Assembly: GCA_020350845.1 (NCBI GenBank)
Contig: CP070725.1
Coordinates: 1,028,197-1,050,074, forward strand
DNA length: 21,878 nt
Direction: 5' to 3'
Source: Candidatus Bipolaricaulota bacterium
Lineage (GTDB): Bacteria; Bipolaricaulota; Bipolaricaulia; UBA7950; UBA9294
Part shown: positions 1 to 8,010 of the stretch, piece by piece
Numbering within the stretch: position 1 is the stretch's first letter
Layout: every line of letters begins with the position of its first letter
The notes under the pieces: model-generated
What the model was told of the DNA's origin: nothing
Databases searched by the model: none
What the model saw: only the letters and a program-made list of their open reading frames with translations
Program-made: the position numbers and the translations under genes

Positions 1-649
1 AGACCGGGACCCCCTCGGGCACGCCCAGCAGGTCGCTTCCCACTGCTGTCGTCACCCCCATCGGTTCGCCCGGCCTCACGAGGTCGGGGAACTTGCTCCA
101 CTCCATCCCCAGCTGCGTGACCAACTCCTCAGTCCAGATGTACGACTCGAACCCGACGGCAGGAAGAACGGTTGCCGCACGCCCCGTGAGCAGGTAGGTG
201 ATGTATTCGGGGCATGCGAAGAAGTACCTCGTCCTCTCGTAGACCTCCGGCTCGTGGCTGTGGAACCAAAGGGCCTTCGGCAGGTAGAACGTCGGATCCA
301 CGTAGAATCCGTTGATCTCCGAGATGGCCGCCGCCTCGTCGACGCAACGGCGATCCATCCAGAGCATCGCGGGGCGCAGCGGCCGATCATCATGCCCGAC
401 GGGGACCAGCGTGGGACCGTTTCCGCTCACCGCGACGGCCGCCGGCTTCATCTCCGACGAGAGACCGAACTCGGTGCACAGATCCCGGATCCTCCGTACC
501 CACTCCCAGGCATCCGTCTCGTGGCGGAGAGGATCAGAGATGTCGCTCGACAGCGGGAGCGACCTCTCCCCGACCTCACGCGGCGTGCCGTCCTCCTCGA
601 GCAACGCACCCTTGAGGCCTGTCGTCCCGATGTCCAGAGCGAGGATCAT
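1..649 (-). CDS. FGGY-family carbohydrate kinase, N-terminal part (cut by window edge)
   Basis: ATP-dependent cytoplasmic kinase of the xylulokinase/glycerol kinase superfamily, expected to phosphorylate a sugar or polyol. I read 216 codons from an ATG. The protein opens with MILALDIGTTGLKG, the DIGTT phosphate-binding loop of the FGGY/actin fold, and continues with AVSGNGPTLV near residue 74 and AMLWMDRRC near residue 95, which is the substrate-side WxDxR segment of xylulokinase-like members. Family members are about 500 residues, so more than half of the gene, including the second FGGY domain, lies outside the window. The ATG overlaps the TGA of the upstream dehydrogenase as ATGA, so the two are translationally coupled and probably act on the same carbon skeleton. 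The substrate cannot be named; a sugar released from an imported nucleoside-like compound is only one option. Confidence 0.9.
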   Translation of the reverse strand, partial: MILALDIGTTGLKGALLEEDGTPREVGERSLPLSSDISDPLRHETDAWEWVRRIRDLCTEFGLSSEMKPAAVAVSGNGPTLVPVGHDDRPLRPAMLWMDRRCVDEAAAISEINGFYVDPTFYLPKALWFHSHEPEVYERTRYFFACPEYITYLLTGRAATVLPAVGFESYIWTEELVTQLGMEWSKFPDLVRPGEPMGVTTAVGSDLLGVPEGVPV

Positions 650-1662
650 GGTTCCAGCAACACGCGCAGGGTGTCCTGAGACATGGCTGCTTCAATACCC
701 TCCGCGATGCTCTCGAGACCGACGACCTGAGAGATCAACGGCTTGACGTCGACCATCCCGTACCCGATGAGCTTCACCGCCTGGTGGAAGTCGAACTCGG
801 TTCGGCCCTCGCTGCCCGTGATGAGACTCTCGTTTCGGTGCATCTTGTTCGCATCCATCGGAAGGGGCATCTCTTCCATGTACGAAGTATAGATGTTCAG
901 CCGCCCGGCCTTCGCCAGCGCCGAGATCCCCGACTCGAGCGCCGCCTGGGCCGGACTGGTGACGACGCACGCATCGACGCCGATGCCGCCGGTCTCCGAT
1001 CGAATCGCCTCCTCCATGTCCACGCTTGACGGATCGATGCCGGCGAACGCCCCAAGACTCCTCGCCACGTCCAGACGCTTTGCATTCGGGTCGGACACGA
1101 ACACCCGAGCCCCCATCGCCCGCGCGACCTGAAGGTGCATGATCCCCATCGGGCCAGCGCCGACGATGAGCACGCTCTCCCCGAGCTCAACCCGCAGCTT
1201 CTTCAGCGATCGGATGCAGCATGCGACGGGCTCCACAAACGCGGCTTCCCGCAGAGACACGTTCTCCGCGACGGGATGGGCCTGTCTTCCCCTGACGGCG
1301 ATGTACTCGCCGAACCCGCCGAGGACCTGCTGTCCCGGCTTGAAGCGGTTGGAGCAGAGGTTCGATCGCCCCGTCCGACAGAAGTAGCACTGCCCGCAGC
1401 GCGTGATGAGATCGAGCGCCACCGGCATGCCGGGAGTGAACTCGCCAATGACCCTCGCGCCGATCTCGACGATCTCGCCGGACGCCTCGTGCCCAGGGAC
1501 GATCGGGTAGCCGATCTTCAAGTCCCCAGTGTAGAGCCGCTGCTCCAACGTGCAGATCCCGCAGTTCCTGATCCTTACCAGGACCCGGGTATCGGTCATG
1601 ACCGGATCCTCGACATCCTGGATCCTGATCTTCCTCGGTTCTAGCAGGACGGCTGCTTTCAT
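646..1662 (-). CDS. Zinc-dependent alcohol/polyol dehydrogenase (MDR family)
   Basis: Cytoplasmic NAD(P)-linked medium-chain dehydrogenase of 338 residues, the normal length for threonine/sorbitol dehydrogenase-type enzymes. Catalytic zinc ligands are visible: Cys37 in NCGICTLE, His58-Glu59 in PGHEASGEI, and Glu144 in AFVEPVA. The structural zinc lobe is Cys89, Cys92, Cys95 and Cys103. A Rossmann glycine motif, VGAGPMGIMHLQ, lies at 168-179. The segment after the catalytic cysteine reads ICTLEQ rather than the common ICGSD or ICGTD, so it is not a textbook sorbitol or threonine dehydrogenase. The ATG is preceded by GGGAG with 6 nt spacing. It overlaps the FGGY kinase gene by 4 nt; a dehydrogenase-kinase pair usually interconverts and then phosphorylates a polyol or ketose. 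The exact substrate is unknown. Confidence 0.92.
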   Translation of the reverse strand: MKAAVLLEPRKIRIQDVEDPVMTDTRVLVRIRNCGICTLEQRLYTGDLKIGYPIVPGHEASGEIVEIGARVIGEFTPGMPVALDLITRCGQCYFCRTGRSNLCSNRFKPGQQVLGGFGEYIAVRGRQAHPVAENVSLREAAFVEPVACCIRSLKKLRVELGESVLIVGAGPMGIMHLQVARAMGARVFVSDPNAKRLDVARSLGAFAGIDPSSVDMEEAIRSETGGIGVDACVVTSPAQAALESGISALAKAGRLNIYTSYMEEMPLPMDANKMHRNESLITGSEGRTEFDFHQAVKLIGYGMVDVKPLISQVVGLESIAEGIEAAMSQDTLRVLLEP

Positions 1663-1788
1663 CTGCGGCTCCCCTATCTCTCTTCCTCTGGACCCTGAAC
1701 GCCGGCCCCACGATCTCTGCTCATCAAACGCCCAAGTCGGGCGCCGCGCAAGTGCCCACGCGGCGAGCGACTCCCGCGCAAGCTGCTC
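1663..1788 (-). other. Intergenic region, largest gap in the operon, with two tandem hairpins
   Basis: These 126 nt separate the transporter genes from the dehydrogenase-kinase pair. I see no convincing reading frame. Read on the minus strand, two perfect inverted repeats lie back to back. The first is a 7-bp stem (CGCCGCG with CGCGGCG, 10-nt loop) spanning 1742-1765. The second is a 5-bp stem (CGCCC/GGGCG, 5-nt loop) spanning 1729-1743, followed by only three T residues. They share two bases. This could be an RNA-processing or attenuation element that sets different levels for the genes on either side, or it could be chance in GC-rich DNA. A purine-rich stretch followed by GGGAG serves the dehydrogenase start. 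Confidence 0.5.
1729..1765 (-). terminator. Possible weak terminator or processing hairpins
   Basis: Two adjacent perfect stems on the transcribed strand: 7 bp at 1742-1765 and 5 bp at 1729-1743, the latter followed by TTTG. The T-run is too short for a confident intrinsic terminator. The position, in the only gap over 100 nt of an otherwise overlapping operon, is what makes it worth recording. Partial read-through or a processing site is the more likely role. Confidence 0.25.
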
Positions 1789-2703
1789 CTATCGTTCACT
1801 CCCGCGGAGTCGGTAGTGCCTGATCATCGAGTACGCAATCATTGCCACCACCGTGATGATATACGGGAAGGCGAGAATGAAGTCCGCGGGAACGTCGATC
1901 ACGCCCTGAGCGTAGTTCGACAGGCTCTCGGCAAACCCGAACACGATGCACGCAATGAGGATCCCGAGGGGCGTCTTGTTGCCGAGGTAGATCGCCACCA
2001 GCGCGATCCAGCCCCGACCCGCCGTGACGCCGGGCACGTAGGCGCCCAGCTGCAGGCTCAGAATGGCGCCGGCGAGGCCGCACGTGAACCCCGAGATGAG
2101 GATCGCGTACATCCGGTAGCGCCTTGGACTCAAGCCCGTCGCTTCGACCGCCCCCGGATTGGAGCCGGTCCCGCGCACGCGAAGCCCGAACGCCGTCTTG
2201 TAGATCACGATCGACGCCAGCACGACCATGAGCCAGCTGACGTAGACAAGGATGTTGTGTCCGACGAGGATGTCCCCCAGTACGGGGATTCGTTGCAGCG
2301 ACGGATTCGACAACACCGGGAGTCGGGGGAGATTCGCGAAGCGGATGACTCCCTTGTTGCCGAAGATCTGGAACGCGAGAACCATGGTGAGGCCCTCGGC
2401 AAAGACGTTCGTGGCAAGACCCGTGATGAAGATGTTGGCCCGCAGGTGAAGACTGATGAACCCAAAGATGTACGCCGCGAGGACGCTGGCCACGATGCCG
2501 AGTGCGATGCCGAGGAAGAGGCTACCGGTGGCTGCGGCGAAGATGACACTGAAGAATGCGCCGATGAGCATCAGCCCTTCGAGCGCGATATTGAGCATCC
2601 CGGCCAGTTCCGTGAACAGCCCTCCGATCGCTGCAAGGAGGAACGGCGCCATGATCCGGATCGTGCTGTGCAGCATCGGGATGGGGAACGACGTGTTGCT
2701 CAT
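1789..2703 (-). CDS. ABC importer permease, nucleoside/BMP type, second permease (NupQ/YufQ-like)
   Basis: Inner-membrane permease of 304 residues in the BPD_transp_2 family that serves nucleosides and simple sugars. Hydrophobic segments run along the whole length. The conserved start of this subfamily is recognisable: APFLLAAIGGLFTELAGMLNIALEGLMLIGAF (described, residues about 19-50). The later FGLRVRGTGSNPGAVEATG segment (about 193-211) is the cytoplasmic coupling loop that contacts the ATPase. The ATG overlaps the stop of the first permease as ATGA, so the two half-channels are made together. Length and order (ATPase, longer permease, shorter permease) match YufO-YufP-YufQ / NupO-NupP-NupQ nucleoside importers. 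The ligand cannot be read from the sequence, but the purine-type enzymes upstream fit a purine or nucleoside-like solute. Confidence 0.9.
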   Translation of the reverse strand: MSNTSFPIPMLHSTIRIMAPFLLAAIGGLFTELAGMLNIALEGLMLIGAFFSVIFAAATGSLFLGIALGIVASVLAAYIFGFISLHLRANIFITGLATNVFAEGLTMVLAFQIFGNKGVIRFANLPRLPVLSNPSLQRIPVLGDILVGHNILVYVSWLMVVLASIVIYKTAFGLRVRGTGSNPGAVEATGLSPRRYRMYAILISGFTCGLAGAILSLQLGAYVPGVTAGRGWIALVAIYLGNKTPLGILIACIVFGFAESLSNYAQGVIDVPADFILAFPYIITVVAMIAYSMIRHYRLRGSER

Positions 2704-3749
2704 GCCGCCACCCGCTTCCTCGTGGTGAAGAAGCCGTAGAGCGCCTGCGCCGTGACCAGGAAGAAGATCACCGCCTGGGCGATCTTCGCAAGCTCGAACG
2801 TGACATCCGCGTGCAGCATCGCGGCGCGCGCGCCGGCGTCCAAGTAGGCGAAGAAGAGCGCCGCCGGGATCACCGCGACGGGGTTGTTCTTGGCGATGAG
2901 AGCGACGGCGATCCCGTTCCAGCCCAGGCCCGCGGTCACCCCCTTGAGACAGCGGTAGTGGGTCCCCATCACGGCGACGGCCCCCGCCAGGCCGTGAAAG
3001 CCCCCGCTGATCGCCATCGGGACCATCAGGTACTTGGCGACGTTGATCCCGGCATACCTGGAGAACTCACGATTGATGCCGCACATCCGCATCTCGTAGC
3101 CCCAGTGGGATCGCTGCATGAAGAAGTACGTCGCGATCGCGGCCGCCACCGCGAAAACGATGCTGATGTCCAGCTTCGATGGCTTGAAGATCCTCAGGAA
3201 CTGGTACTGCTGCCCGATGCGCGCCGTGGTCAGCATGCTGTTCGTCGGATCGTCCAGCGGTCCGGTGACGAGGTAGTTGACGATGAGGATCACCGCCGCG
3301 GAGATCAGGAAGGACGAGATCAGTTGATCCGTTCCCCAGCGCATCCGGAAGAAGCCGGAGAGCCCCGCAAGGAATGCCCCCGTCGCGATCGCGCCGAGGA
3401 TCGCCGCCGTCCCACCGACGATGCCTGTGAGGCTGGGCAGCGAGAGGCAGATCACGGTTGCCGCCATCGCCCCCGCGTAGGCCTGCCCCTCTCCGCCGAG
3501 GTTGAATGTCGAAGACCTAAAGGCAACTGCAATCCCGAGCCCCGTGAATATGAGCCCGATCGACTGGTTCAGCATGTTGCCGAAGTAGTACGACTTGGTG
3601 AACGGGCCGACGAAGAAGTAGTAGATCGCTCTTCCGGGCTCCTTGCTGAGCACGAAGATCAGGATGATGACGATGACAAAGGCGATGCCCACCGTCAGGG
3701 CGAGGCCCGTGGTGCTGCTCAGAAGGCCCGCGATGCGCTTCCTATCCAC
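2700..3749 (-). CDS. ABC importer permease, nucleoside/BMP type, first permease (NupP/YufP-like)
   Basis: Inner-membrane permease of 349 residues, BPD_transp_2 family. A strong N-terminal membrane segment (about residues 12-34) is followed by several more. Subfamily landmarks include FTGLGIAVAFRSSTFNLGGEGQ (described, about 70-92) and the coupling loop with GYEMRMCGINREFSRYAG (about 217-234). The start is GTG at 3749, preceded by AGAGGG with 5 nt spacing, and it overlaps the TAG of the ATPase gene by 8 nt. It forms the heterodimeric channel with the next gene. Typical NupP-type proteins are about 350 residues, so the gene looks complete. Confidence 0.9.
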   Translation of the reverse strand: MDRKRIAGLLSSTTGLALTVGIAFVIVIILIFVLSKEPGRAIYYFFVGPFTKSYYFGNMLNQSIGLIFTGLGIAVAFRSSTFNLGGEGQAYAGAMAATVICLSLPSLTGIVGGTAAILGAIATGAFLAGLSGFFRMRWGTDQLISSFLISAAVILIVNYLVTGPLDDPTNSMLTTARIGQQYQFLRIFKPSKLDISIVFAVAAAIATYFFMQRSHWGYEMRMCGINREFSRYAGINVAKYLMVPMAISGGFHGLAGAVAVMGTHYRCLKGVTAGLGWNGIAVALIAKNNPVAVIPAALFFAYLDAGARAAMLHADVTFELAKIAQAVIFFLVTAQALYGFFTTRKRVAA

Positions 3750-5301
3750 GACTGCCCTCTGCTGACGCGACCGCGCTCGGGCTTTGCGAGTCGTCCCGCA
3801 GGCCGAGCATGTACTCGCCGATGATCTCCTTACTCAACGACTCCGTGTTCTCCAACCGCCCCACGATTCTCCCCCTGTACATGATCAGAACGGTGTCCGC
3901 CAGCCCGAGAATCTCGTCCAGATTCGAGGAGATGAGCAGGACCCCCGCTCCTCGCTGTCGCAGCTCCAGCATCTTCTCGTAGACGAACTGGCTGCTGGCG
4001 ATGTCCAGGCCCCAGGTTGGCTCCGAGAAGAGGATGAAGTCGGTCTCCGCCGCCAGCTCCCTCGCCAGGATCATCTTCTGGATGTTCCCGCCAGAGAGGT
4101 TCCCCGCGGGCATGCCCTCGACAGCATCGATGGAGAAGTGCTCGATCAGGCGTTCGGTGAACGCGCGAATGCCTCGTTTCTGGAGGATCCCGGTTCGGAG
4201 GAAGTCGTGGTGCTTCGTGACGATGCAGTTCTCCCGCACTGTCGTCGGCAAGCTCGCTCCGCGGCGCAACCGGTCCGCGGGAACGTACGCCAGACCCACC
4301 TCTCGCAGCGGTTCCGGACCCAGCGCAGTGACGTCCTCACCGTGGAGGAAGATACGTCCCGAGGTCGCGCGGCGCAGTCCGCCGATGACGTCTTCGATCT
4401 CCGCGAGCCCGTTTCCTCCGACGCCCGCGATCCCCACGAGCTCTCCCGATCGCACCTGGAAGCTGATCCTGTCGAGCAGCGGCCGCCCCTGCCCGCGGCA
4501 ACGGATGGTGACGTCCTTCAGCTCGAGGACGGGATCGCCGTACGTCGGGGGCTTGCGGTCCACTTCGAGGAGGATGTCTCTCCCGACCATCAGCCTGCTC
4601 AGCTCCCGCTTGTCGACATCCTTGGTGTCTCGGACCGCGACGACCTTCCCGTCCCGCATGACGGTGACTCGGTCGGACATCTGCATCACTTCTTCGAGCT
4701 TGTGCGTGATCAGGATGATCGTCTTCCCGCGGCCAAGGAGGTTCTTGAGCGTGTTGAACAGGCTCTCGATCTCCTGTTCCGTCAGCACGGACGTCGGCTC
4801 GTCCAGGATGAGAAGCTCCGCGTTGCGGTAAAGCATCTTGACGATCTCGACTTGCTGCATCTGCCCGACGGTCAGGTCCTGAACCTTGCGCTTGGCGTCC
4901 ACGCTGAAGCCGTGCTCCTCGATGACCTTCGAGACATCCCGTACGGCCGACCTCCGATCGATGAAGGGGCCTCGCGCCCGGGGCTCCGATCCGAGCACGA
5001 CGTTCTCTGCGACGGTGAAGTCGGAGACGAGCTTGAAGTGCTGGTGCACCATCCCGATGCCGAGCCGATTCGCGACGAACGGGTCCTTGATCGCGACCTT
5101 CTCACCGCGGAACGTGATCTCTCCCGCGTCGGCGTGCTCCAACCCGTACAGAAGCTTCATGAGGGTGGATTTACCGGCTCCGTTCTCGCCGATCACGGCA
5201 TGGATCTCTCCCTCTTCGACCACGAGATCCACAGCGTCATTGGCGAGCACGCCGCTCGCGGCAAAGAACTTCGTGATCCCTTCCATTCGCAGGTAGGCCA
5301 A
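3742..5301 (-). CDS. ABC importer ATPase with two nucleotide-binding domains (NupO/YufO-like)
   Basis: Cytoplasmic ATPase of 519 residues carrying two ABC domains in tandem, as in nucleoside, BMP-dependent and ribose-type importers. Domain 1: Walker A GENGAGKST at 38-46, Q-loop near 87, signature LTVGQMQQ at 143-150, Walker B LLILDEPT at 163-170, switch His200. Domain 2: degenerate Walker A GVGGNGLAE at 293-301 without the lysine, signature LSGGN at 402-406, Walker B ILFSEPTWGLD around 424-433. A degenerate second Walker A is normal in this family. The start is TTG at 5301, backed by GGAG 7 nt upstream; the ATG five codons later has no such site. It overlaps the first permease gene by 8 nt. 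No binding-protein gene lies next to it. Confidence 0.92.
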   Translation of the reverse strand: MAYLRMEGITKFFAASGVLANDAVDLVVEEGEIHAVIGENGAGKSTLMKLLYGLEHADAGEITFRGEKVAIKDPFVANRLGIGMVHQHFKLVSDFTVAENVVLGSEPRARGPFIDRRSAVRDVSKVIEEHGFSVDAKRKVQDLTVGQMQQVEIVKMLYRNAELLILDEPTSVLTEQEIESLFNTLKNLLGRGKTIILITHKLEEVMQMSDRVTVMRDGKVVAVRDTKDVDKRELSRLMVGRDILLEVDRKPPTYGDPVLELKDVTIRCRGQGRPLLDRISFQVRSGELVGIAGVGGNGLAEIEDVIGGLRRATSGRIFLHGEDVTALGPEPLREVGLAYVPADRLRRGASLPTTVRENCIVTKHHDFLRTGILQKRGIRAFTERLIEHFSIDAVEGMPAGNLSGGNIQKMILARELAAETDFILFSEPTWGLDIASSQFVYEKMLELRQRGAGVLLISSNLDEILGLADTVLIMYRGRIVGRLENTESLSKEIIGEYMLGLRDDSQSPSAVASAEGSRG

Positions 5302-5308
5302 GATCAGA

Positions 5309-5312
5309 CTCC
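5309..5312 (-). promoter_or_regulatory. Ribosome-binding site supporting a TTG start (ABC ATPase)
   Basis: GGAG on the minus strand, 7 nt before the TTG at 5301. The nearest in-frame ATG (5286) lacks an upstream purine-rich site, so TTG is the better start. Confidence 0.55.
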
Positions 5313-5331
5313 GTCCGTCATGCGTCGAGAC

Positions 5332-6519
5332 CTAGAGCATCGTCCGGCCGTAGTACTCCTGTTCGAGGGCATCGAAGCGGCAGACGCTGACGCAGAGGCC
5401 GCAGCCGATGCAGGTCGCGTCATCGACCGCCGCCGCGTTTCCGTCGCCCACCGTCATCGCCCCGTAGGCGCATACCCGCTCGCATGCACCACACGCAGTG
5501 CACTTCTCCGCGTCGACCCCCGGCGCCATCGGCTCCGTCACGGCAATCTTGCCGTCGGCCTTCCGCTGTTCGATCCTCCGGATCGTCAAACCGCGAATGT
5601 CCTCGAGACTGGCAATGCCCAGCTCCCCCATCCGCTTTCCGAGATCGTCAATGAGCCCGCGGTACTCACCCGTTCCCTTCATGTGCCCGGCAGTGCACAC
5701 CCCCACCAATGTTGCACCGGCCATCACATACTGGAGAACGTCGTCCGCCGTGCTCACGCCGCCCACTCCGATGACCGGCAGGTCAGACCACACGGCCATC
5801 TCCAGTGTCATCCGAAGCGTGATCGGCATGATGGCGGGCCCGGTCAACCCTCCGACCCCGCGCGGACCGCCCAGCACCGGCTGTCCCGTCCTCGTGTTGA
5901 TGGCGAGGGCGGGTCCCAGGGCGTCAGCGCACGCCACCCCGTCGGCCCCAGACTCCTTCACCCCCGCGGCCCACTCCGAGGTGATGTGGGCGTAGGTTCC
6001 CGAGAGCTTGACCACGACCGGAACATCGACGGCGTCCTTGATCGCCCTGACCGAGGCCTTCATCGGTTCGACGTCCGTGAGGCTCGGCTCGGGGAAGTTC
6101 ATCTCCGGGAACATTGCCGTGAGGATCTCCCCCATGTGGGGGCAGTGCGTGGGAAGCATGATCATATCCGCACCGCAACGCACCGCAGACGCGGCAAGCG
6201 CGGCAGCTTCTTCGGGCGTGAATCCCGCGAGGTTTGCGATGACGTTCGCCTTCCCCTCTTTCGCTCGCTTGAGGCCCTCGGTAAACCAGTACTCGCTCGT
6301 CTTGTCTGAGCCGAACACCGAGTTCACCATGCCCGCTCGGACCGCAGAGAAGCACGGCAACACGTCACTGGCCGGCTGCGAGACGATCGTCTTGGTGCAG
6401 ACGCCGCCCACTCCCGACTCACTGACCGCCAACATGACATCGCCGTCCCTGCCATGGACTCCAGCGGGCACGACGATCGGATTCGCGAACTCAAGACCGC
6501 AGAACTCGGTGCGCAGCAT
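5332..6519 (-). CDS. PreA-like dihydropyrimidine/dihydroorotate dehydrogenase with C-terminal ferredoxin domain
   Basis: Predicted FMN and Fe-S oxidoreductase of 395 residues, resembling the PreA subunit of NAD-dependent dihydropyrimidine dehydrogenase and the C-terminal half of eukaryotic DPD. An FMN TIM barrel covers about residues 1-310 (TEFCGLEFANPI near the start, THCPHMGE at 124-131, VVVKLSG, GVGGVSTADD). A two-cluster ferredoxin domain follows, with cysteines 340, 343, 346, 350 and 370, 373, 376, 380. Oddity: the loop after THCPHMGE reads TAMFPEMN and lacks the cysteine that acts as proton donor in DPD (the LACGQ segment), so true pyrimidine reduction is doubtful. The ATG at 6519 is preferred because AAAGGGG lies 8 nt upstream; a GTG 39 nt earlier with a more distant GGAGG is the alternative. 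The partner flavoprotein PreT is not in the window. Its place after a deaminase and before a nucleoside-type importer fits an N-heterocycle redox step. Confidence 0.85.
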   Translation of the reverse strand: MLRTEFCGLEFANPIVVPAGVHGRDGDVMLAVSESGVGGVCTKTIVSQPASDVLPCFSAVRAGMVNSVFGSDKTSEYWFTEGLKRAKEGKANVIANLAGFTPEEAAALAASAVRCGADMIMLPTHCPHMGEILTAMFPEMNFPEPSLTDVEPMKASVRAIKDAVDVPVVVKLSGTYAHITSEWAAGVKESGADGVACADALGPALAINTRTGQPVLGGPRGVGGLTGPAIMPITLRMTLEMAVWSDLPVIGVGGVSTADDVLQYVMAGATLVGVCTAGHMKGTGEYRGLIDDLGKRMGELGIASLEDIRGLTIRRIEQRKADGKIAVTEPMAPGVDAEKCTACGACERVCAYGAMTVGDGNAAAVDDATCIGCGLCVSVCRFDALEQEYYGRTML

Positions 6520-6527
6520 CACAGCAT

Positions 6528-6534
6528 CCCCTTT
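6528..6534 (-). promoter_or_regulatory. Ribosome-binding site deciding the PreA-like start
   Basis: AAAGGGG on the minus strand with 8 nt spacing to the ATG at 6519. Homologues begin close to this methionine, which argues against the longer in-frame GTG starts upstream. The 81 nt between this gene and the amidohydrolase otherwise show only purine-rich sequence. Confidence 0.5.
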
Positions 6535-6600
6535 CGGTCCCTTTCCCTTTGCGTCCACTCCGACGATCTCCTCCCTGCGCGGTTCCACGCACCGTGCACC

Positions 6601-8010
6601 CTACAGGTTGATGCTCTCGGCCCGTATCTCGATCCCGTTGCGTTTCCAGAGGGCCGCCGCCTGCTCGACACAGGCCTTCCGCACAAGCGATTCGTCAACG
6701 CGAGTGGAGGCGCCATCCTCGACGACGACCTCGCCGTCGACGACGACGGTTTGCACCTCGCATCCTCGGAAGGTCATCGTGAAGTACGGGACGACCGTCG
6801 ACGGCGTGACCGGCGACGGCGCGTCGGGCTTGATGAGGAGGATGTCCGCCCGCTTTCCTTCGTGCAGGCTCCCGATCTCCTCTCCTAGTCCCAAGGCAGT
6901 CGCTGCATTCCCGAGTGCCAGGTCGAGGGCCTGGAACGGCGGGATGAGCATCGGGTTTGCCCGATGTGCCTTGTGAACGAGATACCCGTAGCGGATGTAC
7001 TCCGCCGTGTCGAGCGTGAAGAAGCAGTCGTGGCCGAGGCTGACATTGATGCCCTTCTCCATCATGTCGGGAACGCGGGCGACGCCGTTGCCCCCCAGGG
7101 AGTTCGTCATCGGCGTATGGGCGACATGGACGCCGTGGCGGGCAAGGATGTCGATGTCCGAGTCGGTCAGATCGATACAGTGCGCCGCCACCACGTCCGG
7201 ACCCAGGAGTCCGGCCTCTTCGAGGACCTCCGGCGCCGATTTCCCGTACTTCTCGCAGAGGAAGGCACGGGGAATCTCGGCGACGTGAATCTGGATGCCG
7301 CACTGACACTGGTCCGCGATGTCGCGGGCCCGTGCCAGCGTCGCCGGCGAATTGGTGTAGGCCGTATGCACGCCCAGTCTTCCCTGGATGCGACCGTTCT
7401 CACCGCCCGAGGAATGGAGCGAGTCGATCAGCCTGAGGTTCTCCTCGAATCCCCTCTCCGCGTAGCTCGGGTCGAGGCGCTCTGCGATCGGGACGCCGGG
7501 AATGCGCTCGGTGACCTCGTATCCGATCTGTGCCCGGATCCCGGTCTCTGCGATGGCCCGCACGGAAGCGTCCAGCGGTCCAGGAAGAGCGTTCGGGGCC
7601 TCCACCAAGTCACACACCGTCGTGGTGCCGCTCTTCAGCATCTTCAGAGAAGCGTATTGCGTCCCGGCGAGGATCCCGTCCGCGGTCGTGATGTCTTCCA
7701 GCCACTCCCACCCCATCTTCTGCAGCATGTCCCAGAAGCTTCGCAGCTGGGAGACATCGACCGGCTGGTTGTGTCCGAGCACATAGGGCATATGGGTGTG
7801 GGTGATGACGAAGCCAGGCATCGCGACGCGTCCCGTTCCATCGATGACCTTCTCGGCCGCTGCGTACTTCGTCTCGAGCTCAGCGGACGGCCCGATCTCG
7901 AGGACGCGCCCTTCCTGCACAGCGATCGCGCCCGGTGAGTGGATCTCCCCGGTGAGGACATCCGGATGGCACGTCACAACCAACGCGTTCTTGATCAACA
8001 GATCAATCAT
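6601..8010 (-). CDS. Amidohydrolase-superfamily deaminase (SsnA / guanine or 8-oxoguanine deaminase-like)
   Basis: Cytoplasmic metal-dependent hydrolase of 469 residues, expected to deaminate or dechlorinate an N-heterocycle. Metal and catalytic residues of the cytosine/guanine deaminase branch are visible: His71 and His73 in ITHTHMP, His242 and Glu245 in QIHVAE, His277 in AAHCIDL, and Asp328 in LGHDCF. SGTTTVCDL at 127-135 is also typical of the branch. The length suits SsnA, S-adenosylhomocysteine deaminase and triazine hydrolase relatives (about 440-480). The ATG is preceded by a G-run (GGGGG) about 5 nt upstream and overlaps the Mo-hydroxylase large subunit gene by 8 nt, so the two enzymes probably act in sequence on one ring compound. 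SsnA-type proteins occur beside xanthine dehydrogenase homologues in enterobacterial purine clusters. Creatinine or cytosine-like deamination cannot be excluded. Confidence 0.88.
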   Translation of the reverse strand: MIDLLIKNALVVTCHPDVLTGEIHSPGAIAVQEGRVLEIGPSAELETKYAAAEKVIDGTGRVAMPGFVITHTHMPYVLGHNQPVDVSQLRSFWDMLQKMGWEWLEDITTADGILAGTQYASLKMLKSGTTTVCDLVEAPNALPGPLDASVRAIAETGIRAQIGYEVTERIPGVPIAERLDPSYAERGFEENLRLIDSLHSSGGENGRIQGRLGVHTAYTNSPATLARARDIADQCQCGIQIHVAEIPRAFLCEKYGKSAPEVLEEAGLLGPDVVAAHCIDLTDSDIDILARHGVHVAHTPMTNSLGGNGVARVPDMMEKGINVSLGHDCFFTLDTAEYIRYGYLVHKAHRANPMLIPPFQALDLALGNAATALGLGEEIGSLHEGKRADILLIKPDAPSPVTPSTVVPYFTMTFRGCEVQTVVVDGEVVVEDGASTRVDESLVRKACVEQAAALWKRNGIEIRAESINL

